Source of the DNA: a virus | DNA: 64,000 bases | Direction: 5' to 3' (one strand) | Virus record (IMG/VR): IMGVR_UViG_3300049460_000121 | Location: 62,001-126,000 of that record | Shown here: positions 43,448 to 51,400 of the stretch, in pieces | How positions within the stretch are numbered: position 1 is the first letter of the stretch | Layout: each line of letters starts with the position of its first letter | Made by a program: the position numbers and the translations under genes | The notes under the pieces: generated by a model | What the model was told of the DNA's origin: nothing | The model's database searches: none | Seen by the model: the letters and a program-made list of their open reading frames with translations, nothing else

Positions 43448-44008
43448 TTAGTTTTGCGGTTTACGCGTGATGAATACACGACCTTGTTGGAGGGTGACGG
43501 TGTCGCCTTCCATCAGGGAGGTGTTTATGCCCAAACTGTCAATGCGTAGGTCGCGCTTGACGATACCCAGAGGAATATCGCCAATAGGCAGGTCAGGCAC
43601 CGGTGCGGATTCTAGGGTCAGGACGTGACTAATACCCTGTTCGTTCAGGACGTTAATGATCTCGACCAGTTTCGGGCAGCTAAAGCCGTAAGGTGGAATA
43701 ACTGCTTCGATGGTAGACTTGGCACGGTCCCAGTATTCAGTGATGGCTTCGGCGAACATGCGACCGATCTCATCTTGCAGTGCTTCGCAGTCCACGTCTT
43801 TCAGGTAGGACAATGCACCCCAGCCGCGTATACGAGCACAGCGCTCCGAAGCCTGATCCAGATCAGCAAACATCTGAGTACCATTCGTAGACGGATCACC
43901 TTTGGCCCAGACGTAGCCGCCCATGCTATCGAAGTGGAACGGTCCCTTGTAGAAGCTCAGGCCAATCGCCCGAAGTTCTGGGTTTACTGCGTTTTCTTTC
44001 TTAGCCAT
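43448..44008 (-). CDS. Unknown protein, 186 aa
   Basis: GGAGTCACGC precedes ATG 44008. The protein is mixed alpha/beta. Residues about 25-45 (GYVWAKGDPSTNGTQMFADL) look like a loop-rich domain; the C-terminus is beta-rich. No recognised family. It follows a hairpin (44021) and the 179-residue gene. Confidence 0.65.
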   Translation of the reverse strand: MAKKENAVNPELRAIGLSFYKGPFHFDSMGGYVWAKGDPSTNGTQMFADLDQASERCARIRGWGALSYLKDVDCEALQDEIGRMFAEAITEYWDRAKSTIEAVIPPYGFSCPKLVEIINVLNEQGISHVLTLESAPVPDLPIGDIPLGIVKRDLRIDSLGINTSLMEGDTVTLQQGRVFITRKPQN

Positions 44009-44020
44009 GCGTGACTCCAA

Positions 44021-44056
44021 CGGCAGAGGGGTGTTTTACGTACGATACCTCTGCCG
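44021..44056. terminator. Long hairpin between 44066 and 44008
   Basis: CGGCAGAGG pairs with CCTCTGCCG with an interior part closing further. It sits between two minus-strand genes and could end the upstream message or lie in the leader of the gene at 44008. Confidence 0.55.
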
Positions 44057-44065
44057 TGTAAGTTT

Positions 44066-44605
44066 TTACGCCCGGAGCAACACCAGCAGTTCGTCGGTGG
44101 TGGTCGCGACCTTATAGCCCTCAGTGGAGAGGTACTCTTTGGTGCTACCGAACTCATCGTCTTCAGCGAGGTAGAGTACATCCGCCTCAGGATCGACGAC
44201 ATCGTTAGGTGTCATGATGGACACCGTCTGAGCCGGTGTCTGGGTAACCGAATCTGCCAGATGTACACCGTTGACCACGAGGTTCTGCTCAGCAGGCAGT
44301 TGACCGTTACCGACCGCATTTTGCAGGGCGATAGGATCGTGGCCAGAAGATTCCAGGCTAGGCTTGACCGCAGGGGTAGGACCATCCTCTTCCCCGATGT
44401 CCAGCGTACCGTCACCTTTGATCAGGTAACCGGAGGCTTGCAGTGCCTTACGGACTTCTTCCTTGACTGGAACGATCTTGCCCAGTACCGGATCTTCAGT
44501 GGTCTTAAGGTCGATCATCGAGCCACCGCTCGAGCGCATACCTGGTTCAGTGGCAGACTTCAGGGATTCGAAACTCCCCTTGAGTAGTTCAGCATAATAG
44601 GACAT
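44066..44605 (-). CDS. Unknown protein, 179 aa
   Basis: It is acidic, with a disordered centre rich in Pro, Ser and Val, and a compact C-terminal 45-residue part (DVLYLAEDDEFGSTKEYLSTEGYKVATTTDELLVLLRA) that looks like a small alpha/beta unit. It is the first gene downstream of the 44606-45022 non-coding region. No family recognised. Confidence 0.65.
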   Translation of the reverse strand: MSYYAELLKGSFESLKSATEPGMRSSGGSMIDLKTTEDPVLGKIVPVKEEVRKALQASGYLIKGDGTLDIGEEDGPTPAVKPSLESSGHDPIALQNAVGNGQLPAEQNLVVNGVHLADSVTQTPAQTVSIMTPNDVVDPEADVLYLAEDDEFGSTKEYLSTEGYKVATTTDELLVLLRA

Positions 44606-45022
44606 GAATAGACCCTTGAGTCAGTGAGTTATGAATTCGTACGGTTTACCACCGCACTCATCTTATTCCAATCTATAAAGAGCATAGAGTCTGGGCCTAC
44701 TACCCAGACTCTCTTACGGCTAAATAGAATTTAAGTATTCTGTAATATTTTACAACCCTATTAGCGCCTGCGGCGCTATATAGATAATCTAGTCTAACGG
44801 CGTTCGCTACGCTCTCTGGCCAGACTAGATTGAGTTATGCCTCATCCACTCCATCCCCCGGTATATCCTCATCGCTTCGCTCGAGTCTATACCACCCCCT
44901 TCCTCGCCTTCTCCAGGTTGAAAAGAGGTGAAACATACTATCTAGCCAACCGTGTCATTATTTACACAAAAAAAAGAAAGACAGGAGAGGGGTTGGCCCT
45001 CCCCTCCTGCCCTGCCTAGCCC
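44606..45022. other. Structured non-coding region between two terminator-like hairpins
   Basis: No convincing gene lies here; a 60-codon frame at 44837 has no ribosome site. The stretch holds a hairpin AGAGTCTGGG with its complement (44686-44712), TGTAATATTTTACA, a GC hairpin TAGCGCC-TGC-GGCGCTA near 44762-44778, and a 10-bp inverted repeat AATCTAGTCT / AGACTAGATT spanning about 44787-44831. It ends at the terminator of the 45712 operon. A small RNA gene, an origin or a regulatory leader are all possible; the two flanking terminators favour an independent transcript. Confidence 0.4.
44971..45009 (-). terminator. Terminator of the 45712-45023 operon
   Basis: CAGGAG-A-GGGG pairs with CCCC-TCCTG. 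The AAAAAAAAGAAAGA tract at 44968-44980 becomes a U-run on the minus strand. Same signature as the terminators at 10157, 27917, 37127 and 60179. Confidence 0.8.
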
Positions 45023-45712
45023 TTAACGGGCTCGACGCGAGTTCCGCTCATCGCGCTCGTGACGTGGCGACACGCGTTGCATGTCCTCACGAGAGCTGTT
45101 GCGGTGAAGTGCTGGCATCCAACGTTCGCCCCGCGAAGGGCTGTCGTTGCGGTGATCGCCGTAGACGGCTTCGATGGCCAGTTCTTTGATCTGTTGCGGA
45201 GTGGCCTGGATGTTGCCGCCGAGACGACTGATCAGACCTTCAGTGAGGATTTCTTCCTGACCTTCCAGCGCGTACCAGACACCGAGGTCCAGCAGACCGC
45301 CGATGTCGTCATTCTGACCGTCTTCGATCAGCAGAGGACGCAGACGCGACGCGTAGAAGTCCAAGAAGTAGGAAACCTCCACTTCATCGATGTCGCGGAT
45401 GGCGTGAAGTACCGTCTGCATCTGGAAGATGTCGAAGATCAGGGCGTGAGCCATGTTCTCCAAGAACACCTTCCGGACGCCAGCCACTTCCACGAATGTG
45501 GTGAAGGTGGACTCAGCCTGAGGTTGTTCGGCCGCAGTCCGGCTACGGACACCGAGGACGCGCTCACCCAGACTGGCATCAGCACCAGGCTTGGCGGCCG
45601 CTTTATCGGCAGCCGATTTTGGACCAGGTTTAGCGCCTGGCTTAGGGCCTGGCTTGACGCGTTCTTTTGCGTCAGCAGCTTTAGCAGGTGTAGCGGTTGT
45701 CTTGCCAGCCAT
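45023..45712 (-). CDS. Unknown protein with basic N-terminus and Arg-rich tail, 229 aa
   Basis: AAGGAGCCG precedes the ATG. Residues 1-55 are Lys/Pro/Ala/Gly-rich with PGPKPGAKPGPK; about 65-185 is a folded helical domain; about 188-229 is an Arg/Asp/Ser-rich tail ending RDERNSRRAR-like. The two disordered basic ends suggest nucleic-acid binding. The tail resembles those of 18436-19719 and 30164-32149. It lies nine bases downstream of the 160-residue gene. Function unknown. Confidence 0.65.
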   Translation of the reverse strand: MAGKTTATPAKAADAKERVKPGPKPGAKPGPKSAADKAAAKPGADASLGERVLGVRSRTAAEQPQAESTFTTFVEVAGVRKVFLENMAHALIFDIFQMQTVLHAIRDIDEVEVSYFLDFYASRLRPLLIEDGQNDDIGGLLDLGVWYALEGQEEILTEGLISRLGGNIQATPQQIKELAIEAVYGDHRNDSPSRGERWMPALHRNSSREDMQRVSPRHERDERNSRRAR

Positions 45713-45721
45713 GACGGCTCC

Positions 45722-46204
45722 TTAGATTTTCACAGTGTCGCGGTTATCGAGGACGTCGGCAATCTGCTCGACAGTAACGCCCAGTCGCTGAGACAGGGAT
45801 TGGATATCTTCGCCGGCATCTTCTGCCAAACGCACCAGATCTTCGAAGGACGCGCCTTCGAGCAGGCTAGCACGGTACTTCTCAACTTCGGCCTTGCACA
45901 GGACAAAGCCTTGAGCCCAGTCCTTATTGTCCAGCACGCTCATCAGGCGCGATTGCGCGCGCATCAGAGGAACGTTGTCCAGGACTACGTCCAGAGCTGC
46001 CTGACGTGCACGCAGGGCCAGATGGATGTCTGACTGGGTGACGCCAGTGGCGGTGCCTGTGTCCAGGGATTGATCGCCGTTGTTGCGGCGGTCACCTTCG
46101 TTGTTTTGCTGATCTACTTCGAAAGTCATGGCTGGTTTCTCCGCCGATGGTTGTTGAGTTGGTGGTGTGTAGGGCCGTTGTGGCTGCCCATGAAATTTCT
46201 TCAT
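45722..46204 (-). CDS. Unknown protein, 160 aa
   Basis: GGGAGCGAG precedes the ATG. There is a Pro/Gln-rich N-terminal 55 residues, then a helical domain. Its last 40 residues (LVRLAEDAGEDIQSLSQRLGVTVEQIADVL) look like a helix-turn-helix or a small helical bundle, so DNA binding is conceivable. It is co-transcribed with the Arg-rich-tail protein. Function unknown. Confidence 0.6.
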   Translation of the reverse strand: MKKFHGQPQRPYTPPTQQPSAEKPAMTFEVDQQNNEGDRRNNGDQSLDTGTATGVTQSDIHLALRARQAALDVVLDNVPLMRAQSRLMSVLDNKDWAQGFVLCKAEVEKYRASLLEGASFEDLVRLAEDAGEDIQSLSQRLGVTVEQIADVLDNRDTVKI

Positions 46205-46317
46205 ACTCTCGCTCCCTTGCCGTCAGGCATGGTTGATGCTTTACTTCGACCACGCCCAGCGTACTGAGCCGAAGAGGACGCAGCACAAAGGCAGAGGCTT
46301 TCACCCCCGCCTAAGTA

Positions 46318-46785
46318 CTATTGTTGGATAGCGTGGAACTGGTCGATGGGTTGGATATCCCAGAACATACCTTCCCAGCTGAACGGCTTCGCAGGATACT
46401 CTTCACCGGTCAAGAAGACCAGCAGCTTGATGACGCCCGACTTGGTCGAGACTTCGTCGTGGAACTCATCCAGGGAGAGCTCAGGACGGTAGTTCTCATG
46501 AACCTGGAGCATCATGGCTACGAAAGTACCACTTTCCATTTCGAGGCTGTAATGATGATCCGGCATGTACGCGAGAATGCGGAGATACTCCAGACAGCTC
46601 TCGGTAGACGACCAGCGTTTGGTCGGTGGGTAGGACATCCCGACGACAACGCGCGGAGCAGGGACATCTTCGTTCATTGCAACAAGCCGCTGGCTCAGTT
46701 CTTCATCGCACATGAGGTTATCCAGGGAATGGTGTTTCAGAACGTGAGCGAACGCGCTTCGTTGGGCTACTTGAGTCTGATGCAT
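46318..46785 (-). CDS. Unknown protein, 155 aa
   Basis: GGAGGTAACC before ATG 46785 decides the start. It is an acidic protein with Met/Tyr/Phe-rich segments and no motif I recognise. An overlapping plus-strand frame (46321-46812) has no ribosome site and is rejected. The gene follows the zinc-finger gene at 46804. Confidence 0.65.
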   Translation of the reverse strand: MHQTQVAQRSAFAHVLKHHSLDNLMCDEELSQRLVAMNEDVPAPRVVVGMSYPPTKRWSSTESCLEYLRILAYMPDHHYSLEMESGTFVAMMLQVHENYRPELSLDEFHDEVSTKSGVIKLLVFLTGEEYPAKPFSWEGMFWDIQPIDQFHAIQQ

Positions 46786-46803
46786 GGTTACCTCCACGGT
46801 AAA

Positions 46804-46986
46804 TCAAACTAATGATGTGGTTTTTGCTGCGGCGAGCTTTTCGATATCGTCGCGGCGATCTTGATAATGGTTTCGGCAGAGATGAAATGTCTCCGTTGGG
46901 ATAGTTACCCTAACGGTAGCGAATGAGCAGCAATCTTCGCATTCAATGCCTTGGCCGGTACTAAGGGTTTCGGTTTTGATGGACAT
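46804..46986 (-). CDS. Small zinc-finger protein, 60 aa
   Basis: AAGGAGAAGAAAG precedes ATG 46986. CEDCC at about 17-21 and CRNHY at about 38-42 give a CxxC...CxxH zinc finger. It is divergent from the gene at 47054 with a near-palindrome in between. Its small size and DNA-binding-type motif make it a candidate regulator. Confidence 0.6.
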   Translation of the reverse strand: MSIKTETLSTGQGIECEDCCSFATVRVTIPTETFHLCRNHYQDRRDDIEKLAAAKTTSLV

Positions 46987-47002
46987 CTTTCTTCTCCTTA
47001 TC

Positions 47003-47023
47003 ATGGCAGTAATGTACTGTCAT
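47003..47023. promoter_or_regulatory. Near-perfect palindrome in divergent gap, operator candidate
   Basis: ATGGCAGTA-ATG-TACTGTCAT (8 of 9 pairs) is centred in the 67-base gap between the divergent genes 46986 and 47054. It is suited to a dimeric regulator controlling both; the zinc-finger protein next to it is an obvious but unproven candidate. Confidence 0.5.
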
Positions 47024-47053
47024 AATTAATTTCAATCGATTTTTGAGGTACTC

Positions 47054-48313
47054 ATGAGCAACGTCTTGCCGTTTGCAAAGGCCGGAGCGCCTTGCGTCAA
47101 CAGTACCTTTGAGAAACACTGTTCTCACATCATTTTTGACGTGAAGTTTCTTACAAAGGTAAAAGTCTACGAGCAGCAGTTCGTAAACAAGAACGACACA
47201 CACATCGCGTTCTTCGGCGGCAACCTCATGGGGGTTCATCCAGTTCGGTTTAAAGACGAAGATCGCAACCGCTGGTTCAACGAAGTGATGGATGCGGACG
47301 AAGATTCGTTGGAGGATGATCTCCACGCCCTGACCGCGATCTTGCCACACCGCCACGTTTCCAGTGACGTGATGAACCTGTCGTGTTTCTGGATGGCTCA
47401 CAAGTTCCTGTCCAGTCCACACCTGACTCCTCTGCAACAGCATGAAGGGGCCATGGCCTCTATCCTGGTGGTGCAGTACAAGTTCATCACTTCGATCCTC
47501 ACCGATTGGTTCCGCTACAACGCTGACCCGATTATCGCACAGGCGACCTACGCCGCCCTCAACAAGCGTTTCGGCTTGAAGGTGGCAGGTAGTTGGGGTG
47601 CCCTCCTGCGTATCCGTGCTGCGGCCGTAGTGGGTAAAGGTGAGTTACACCATAAAGAGTTGTTGTCATTTCTTAACGACGACAAGGTTGTATATATGGT
47701 GAACGACACTCAAGGTCGTATCAAGGACATCCTGAAGAACATCCGGGACGTCTTCACCATCGTTAAGAACAGTCCTGAGATGCAGATCAGGTCCAGCAGC
47801 TCCATGATCGAGATGGATGGCGAATTGAAGGTCCGTGATAAGACCCGACTCGTGTCCACCTACATGCGTTACATTCTGGAGACCCTTCCGGATAAGAACA
47901 GCTTCATGGTGCCGGAACTCATCGATGTCATTGCCAAGACCGTCCCCACGATGCCTAAGAGCTCGTTGCAGGCGACTTTGCAGTACATGAGTGCCAACTC
48001 CTCTCCTCGTGCCGACAAAGACGTTCAGCAGCTTTGTACGGTCGTACTGCAACACGCCTTCAATTACCTGGCTCGAAATCCTAACGTGATGGAGAACCAG
48101 AGTGACATCGGTGGGTTGCTGAAGAAGATGCGTGCTCTCTACCAGGCCAGTCGTACTACCGATCCGCAGATCATCGAGATGCGGGAACTGGCTGAAGGGA
48201 TTGCCCGTCGGACTCTCAAGAGCAAGAACGGTGTCCTCATCGCAGCTGTCCGCAACGCAGTACTGCTGTACATCCTCCTCCGCACTTTCACTATGAAACA
48301 CTATCGTCAATAA
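47054..48313 (+). CDS. Unknown protein, 419 aa
   Basis: GAGGTACTC precedes the ATG. The product is a helical protein, with a Cys pair in the N-terminal part, a Trp-rich centre and a hydrophobic C-terminal segment (VLIAAVRNAVLLYILLRTF) that may be a membrane-associated helix. It is the first gene of a four-gene plus-strand operon ending at 49154, next to the terminase. A virion or packaging-related role is a guess. Confidence 0.65.
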   Translation: MSNVLPFAKAGAPCVNSTFEKHCSHIIFDVKFLTKVKVYEQQFVNKNDTHIAFFGGNLMGVHPVRFKDEDRNRWFNEVMDADEDSLEDDLHALTAILPHRHVSSDVMNLSCFWMAHKFLSSPHLTPLQQHEGAMASILVVQYKFITSILTDWFRYNADPIIAQATYAALNKRFGLKVAGSWGALLRIRAAAVVGKGELHHKELLSFLNDDKVVYMVNDTQGRIKDILKNIRDVFTIVKNSPEMQIRSSSSMIEMDGELKVRDKTRLVSTYMRYILETLPDKNSFMVPELIDVIAKTVPTMPKSSLQATLQYMSANSSPRADKDVQQLCTVVLQHAFNYLARNPNVMENQSDIGGLLKKMRALYQASRTTDPQIIEMRELAEGIARRTLKSKNGVLIAAVRNAVLLYILLRTFTMKHYRQ

Positions 48314-48325
48314 ATGGAGCGTCAC

Positions 48326-48667
48326 ATGACTCAACACTATGTCGGCCGTAAGATCGTAATGGCCTGGGAACAGGACAGTGCTGGCCAACCTGGCTTTCAG
48401 GTTAAGTATTCCAACGGTCATATTTCCTGGTCGCCGAAAGACGCGTTCGACGAATCCCACCTGGCTATCGGTCACGTAGGTCAGTACACCTACGACCAAC
48501 AGCTGATCATGGCCGACATGGTTGAGTTCCAAGCCCGTCTGGATGCGCTGCAAGGCGTTCAGGGTGAGTTGGCAGATATCGAGCGACGCGTACTCGAGCT
48601 GTACATGAACATCACCCAGAAGAAGGTTGACGCGTTCAGTAACATCGAACACGAAGTCGCCGTCTAA
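48326..48667 (+). CDS. Small phage protein with SWSPKDAF element, 113 aa
   Basis: Stop of the previous gene is TAAATGGAGC; that GGAG is the ribosome site for the ATG at 48326, so the in-frame ATG at 48314 is not used. VKYSNGHISWSPKDAFDESH is similar to an element I recall in many small phage proteins (YPDGYxSWSPKxxFE), whose function is not known. The C-terminal half is helical. It is coupled to the next gene by TAATG. Confidence 0.7.
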   Translation: MTQHYVGRKIVMAWEQDSAGQPGFQVKYSNGHISWSPKDAFDESHLAIGHVGQYTYDQQLIMADMVEFQARLDALQGVQGELADIERRVLELYMNITQKKVDAFSNIEHEVAV

Positions 48668-48831
48668 TGGTCAGGCTCAGTCAGCTCGACCGTAGCAAGA
48701 TCAAGCCACGTCCTCGTGAGTGGCACCTCCAACAAGTGCGGCGGTTCCAGGCGGCTCAAGAAGAGCTTGAGAAACGTTGCGCTGAGTTGGGTATCCCGGT
48801 TCCAGTCATGGTTTGCAAGGCGGTGGCGTAA
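48667..48831 (+). CDS. Small basic protein, 54 aa
   Basis: The ATG shares TAATG with the stop of the previous gene, and the stop shares TAATG with the next start. The product begins MVRLSQLDRSKIKPRP, is highly basic in its first half and helical in the second (VRRFQAAQEELEKRCAEL). The double coupling and open frame support a real gene despite the size. Function unknown. Confidence 0.65.
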   Translation: MVRLSQLDRSKIKPRPREWHLQQVRRFQAAQEELEKRCAELGIPVPVMVCKAVA

Positions 48832-49154
48832 TGCATCAGTTCAGTATTCCGTTCAAACAGAAGACGGCCAACCTCATTGCTCTCGTGGGCGGTGATCATC
48901 CTGACTTCACTGACAGCATCGCTGATGTCAAACTGATTGCGGTCAAGGATGCCGAAGGTGAGTTGCTCGAAACTTCCCACATCGGTTTCAAAGGTGGTCC
49001 TATCAAACGTGAAGCCAGCGGCTACACCGTGGACGTAGGACCATTCGTGGTTCGTGTGGACTACCAGACTGGTTTGGTAGAGATGTGGGGTGAGACCTTC
49101 CAAGACCTGACCCTGGTGCTCGGCGTTACGCTCGAGAACCTGAACCGCCGTTAA
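48831..49154 (+). CDS. Unknown protein, 107 aa
   Basis: It starts from the TAATG overlap at 48829. The product is beta-rich, probably a small barrel or sandwich, with a hydrophobic C-terminal helix. It is the last gene of the plus-strand operon, followed by a strong hairpin convergent with the terminase gene. Function unknown. Confidence 0.65.
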   Translation: MHQFSIPFKQKTANLIALVGGDHPDFTDSIADVKLIAVKDAEGELLETSHIGFKGGPIKREASGYTVDVGPFVVRVDYQTGLVEMWGETFQDLTLVLGVTLENLNRR

Positions 49155-49161
49155 GTAAGCA

Positions 49162-49198
49162 GCATAGAGGCAGGGGCGGTAAACCCCTGCCTCTATGC
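49162..49198. terminator. Convergent 15-bp hairpin
   Basis: GCATAGAGGCAGGGG pairs perfectly with its complement over a seven-base loop, two bases from the terminase stop on the minus strand. It serves both the plus operon and the terminase gene. There is no long U-run. Confidence 0.8.
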
Positions 49199-49200
49199 CG

Positions 49201-51360
49201 TTAACGTTTCAGGAACATGTTGTTCTTGAACCCACCAAACAGTTGGTCGCGATGTTTGGACTTCGCAGCCGCTTGCTTGTTGAACCGTGCTGTATCCGAG
49301 TGCTTGTCGATCGACACACCAGAATCCACCACTTCGACCGACTTCAGTTCCGACTTCATGACCTTGAGCTTGGTCTCCAAGTACTTACGTTCCATGTGGG
49401 ACTTGGACTTCTCAACCCGCTCTTCCATATCCTGGATATCGTTGAGCAGACGCTCTTCCTTCATGATGCGTTTGGTTTCTTGAGGCGATTCAACCGCCGC
49501 AGTCCGCAGACGACACAAGATGGAGCGGGTATTGATGCCGTAGTGATCCAGGTTACGAGCCGACCGCAGGAACCAGTGAGTCATGAGCCATGAGATTACA
49601 TGGTCATCGTGTCCGCTGGAGGCGTGGTCGATGCGGCCCCGACGCTCTACCAGAGTCGAGAGTTCCTCAATCAACGAGGCGTCCCGAATCAGGGTGGCGG
49701 TAGTTTCAGTCGCCACTGGCATGATGTCGATGTACAGCGCTTCACGCAATGGCCCGGAAGTTGGGAAACCAAAATCCGAACGGTACGGGAAGAACTTACG
49801 CTCCGTTGGGATGCCATGCGAGTACTCGCGATAATCGCGCTTAGCTGCGTCAGACAGCTCTGCGCGGTCGACAACCCGAGAGTAGATGCGACGGCCAGGG
49901 TCAACGCCATGTACCGGCAGATCGATCAGCAGGAAGTCCAGGATGGTGATCCAAGTAGACTTCGCTTCAGGGATGACCGTCATCTCTGTGAACTCCTGGA
50001 TAAACTTGGAGAACCACATCGAGAATCGGATCAAGTTGGACTCAGACACCGAGAAGGCCAACAGCACTTCACCCGTTTCGATATCCACCATGATACCGGA
50101 CATGCTGTCTCGTCCGACGGCGTTGGAGGTATCGAGACCCAGTACAGACTTACGGCGTAGTGCTTCCGCTTTAGGTACATGGTAACGGATAATGTACGAT
50201 TCGTTGGATTTGTCAGTAATCGGCTCTTGGTTCAAACTCTTCCGGATACGGTTGAGGACTTTCTCCTTGATCGGGTTACTGGCAGAACCGAACGTCCACT
50301 GCCCCAGGTAGTCTCGACGGATCTTGTCTCGGGACGCTGGTACAGTCGCGATCTTTTCACGCAACCAGGCATCACTGTAGCCCAACTGCAAGTGGTTGAA
50401 CGAGATGTCGACGTAGGGTGCTTCCGACTTACTGTTAGCCCGGATAGTGGCCACGGCGTCTTTACGGTCAACGCAGTCGTAAAGGATCTCGCTGAAGAAC
50501 ATCGCAATCGACTTGATCTTCTCGAACACGTACTTACCAGAATCGGTGGACAAGTCACCGGCGGTAGTCGTGTACAAGATGCCGTGCATGGAACCGTTTG
50601 CGCGGGCTTCGTCGAAAGAGGCTGTGGTTGCAGCGATCAGGGAAGGAATCGAGATCTCTGCGTACGGAAGGAAAGGAACCTCGTCACCCGTTACCAGGGT
50701 TGGAGTTGTACCACGACCCACGCCGTTAGCTGCCTCAGGGTCACCCTGGGGAACATACGACTTGGTGCGGTTGCCACGAGACAGGGTGGTGAACTCATGT
50801 TGGTTGTCCGCGTCCTTAGGATGCAAGTACCACATCCATTTAGGCAGCAGGTCCCGCATCAACTTGTATTCCTTGATCTCCTCTTTCCGAAGGTCGCCCT
50901 TGGTGAAGAGAATGTGCATGGAATCACGAGCTGCCACGTTGTGGAAGTAGTTCACCACAGCGCGGGTGTTCAGCGACTTACCGGTTTGACGAATTTGCTG
51001 GACGTAGGTAATGAACGAGTTCAGTACGCACCAGAACATGGCGATGTTACCGCGGTTAGCCCGCAGCGGGTGAGAACCACCACCAGATTTAGCAGGTACC
51101 CGTTGGATTTCCCGGAAGAAGTACCAAGGGTTCTCCTCACATTCCAGCATCATCATCTGGACGATGTGTTCCGGCAGGTTAGGATCGAATGGATCCCACT
51201 TCTGGAGTTCCGGTTGAATCAACGCCAGCATCATGTACCAGTGTTTGACGCCCATTGCCTTGTATTTCGCCGCCATCTTGACCCACGACTCGTTACGAGA
51301 AGAGGTGTCAACAATAGCGTTGGGATACTTGTCCCAATCCTTTTCGTACAAAATGGCCAT
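49201..51360 (-). CDS. Terminase large subunit
   Basis: ATPase: RQTGKS (Walker A) at 124-129 and LVTGDE (Walker B plus catalytic Glu) at 222-227. Nuclease: LGLDTSNAVG near 400 (first Asp), VIPEAKST near 450 (Glu), and GHDDHV near 595 (third acidic residue). These give the complete two-domain packaging motor, 719 residues, close to the size of phiKZ-type terminases (gp25). The N-terminal 100 residues and the Lys-rich coiled-coil tail (about 640-719) are extensions. It cuts and pumps DNA into the prohead. Its ribosome site is weak. Confidence 0.92.
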   Translation of the reverse strand: MAILYEKDWDKYPNAIVDTSSRNESWVKMAAKYKAMGVKHWYMMLALIQPELQKWDPFDPNLPEHIVQMMMLECEENPWYFFREIQRVPAKSGGGSHPLRANRGNIAMFWCVLNSFITYVQQIRQTGKSLNTRAVVNYFHNVAARDSMHILFTKGDLRKEEIKEYKLMRDLLPKWMWYLHPKDADNQHEFTTLSRGNRTKSYVPQGDPEAANGVGRGTTPTLVTGDEVPFLPYAEISIPSLIAATTASFDEARANGSMHGILYTTTAGDLSTDSGKYVFEKIKSIAMFFSEILYDCVDRKDAVATIRANSKSEAPYVDISFNHLQLGYSDAWLREKIATVPASRDKIRRDYLGQWTFGSASNPIKEKVLNRIRKSLNQEPITDKSNESYIIRYHVPKAEALRRKSVLGLDTSNAVGRDSMSGIMVDIETGEVLLAFSVSESNLIRFSMWFSKFIQEFTEMTVIPEAKSTWITILDFLLIDLPVHGVDPGRRIYSRVVDRAELSDAAKRDYREYSHGIPTERKFFPYRSDFGFPTSGPLREALYIDIMPVATETTATLIRDASLIEELSTLVERRGRIDHASSGHDDHVISWLMTHWFLRSARNLDHYGINTRSILCRLRTAAVESPQETKRIMKEERLLNDIQDMEERVEKSKSHMERKYLETKLKVMKSELKSVEVVDSGVSIDKHSDTARFNKQAAAKSKHRDQLFGGFKNNMFLKR

Positions 51361-51371
51361 AAGTTGGTGTA

Positions 51372-51395
51372 CGGCTGGGTGTTACCCCAGCCGTC
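51372..51395. terminator. Hairpin before the terminase gene
   Basis: ACGGCTGGG pairs with CCCAGCCGT in the 40-base gap between the stop at 51401 and the terminase start. No U-run; it may be a weak terminator or leader stem. Confidence 0.5.
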
Positions 51396-51400
51396 TCCTA

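Noticed and set aside
44857-44958. A 33-codon minus-strand frame in the same gap
   Set aside because: No ribosome site and a low-complexity Arg/Gly sequence; too weak to call.
44837-45019. A 60-residue plus-strand frame in the non-coding gap
   Set aside because: No ribosome site, and it runs through the terminator hairpin.
46321-46812. A 163-residue plus-strand frame almost exactly opposite 46318-46785
   Set aside because: No ribosome site, while the minus-strand gene has GGAGG at ideal spacing and same-strand neighbours.
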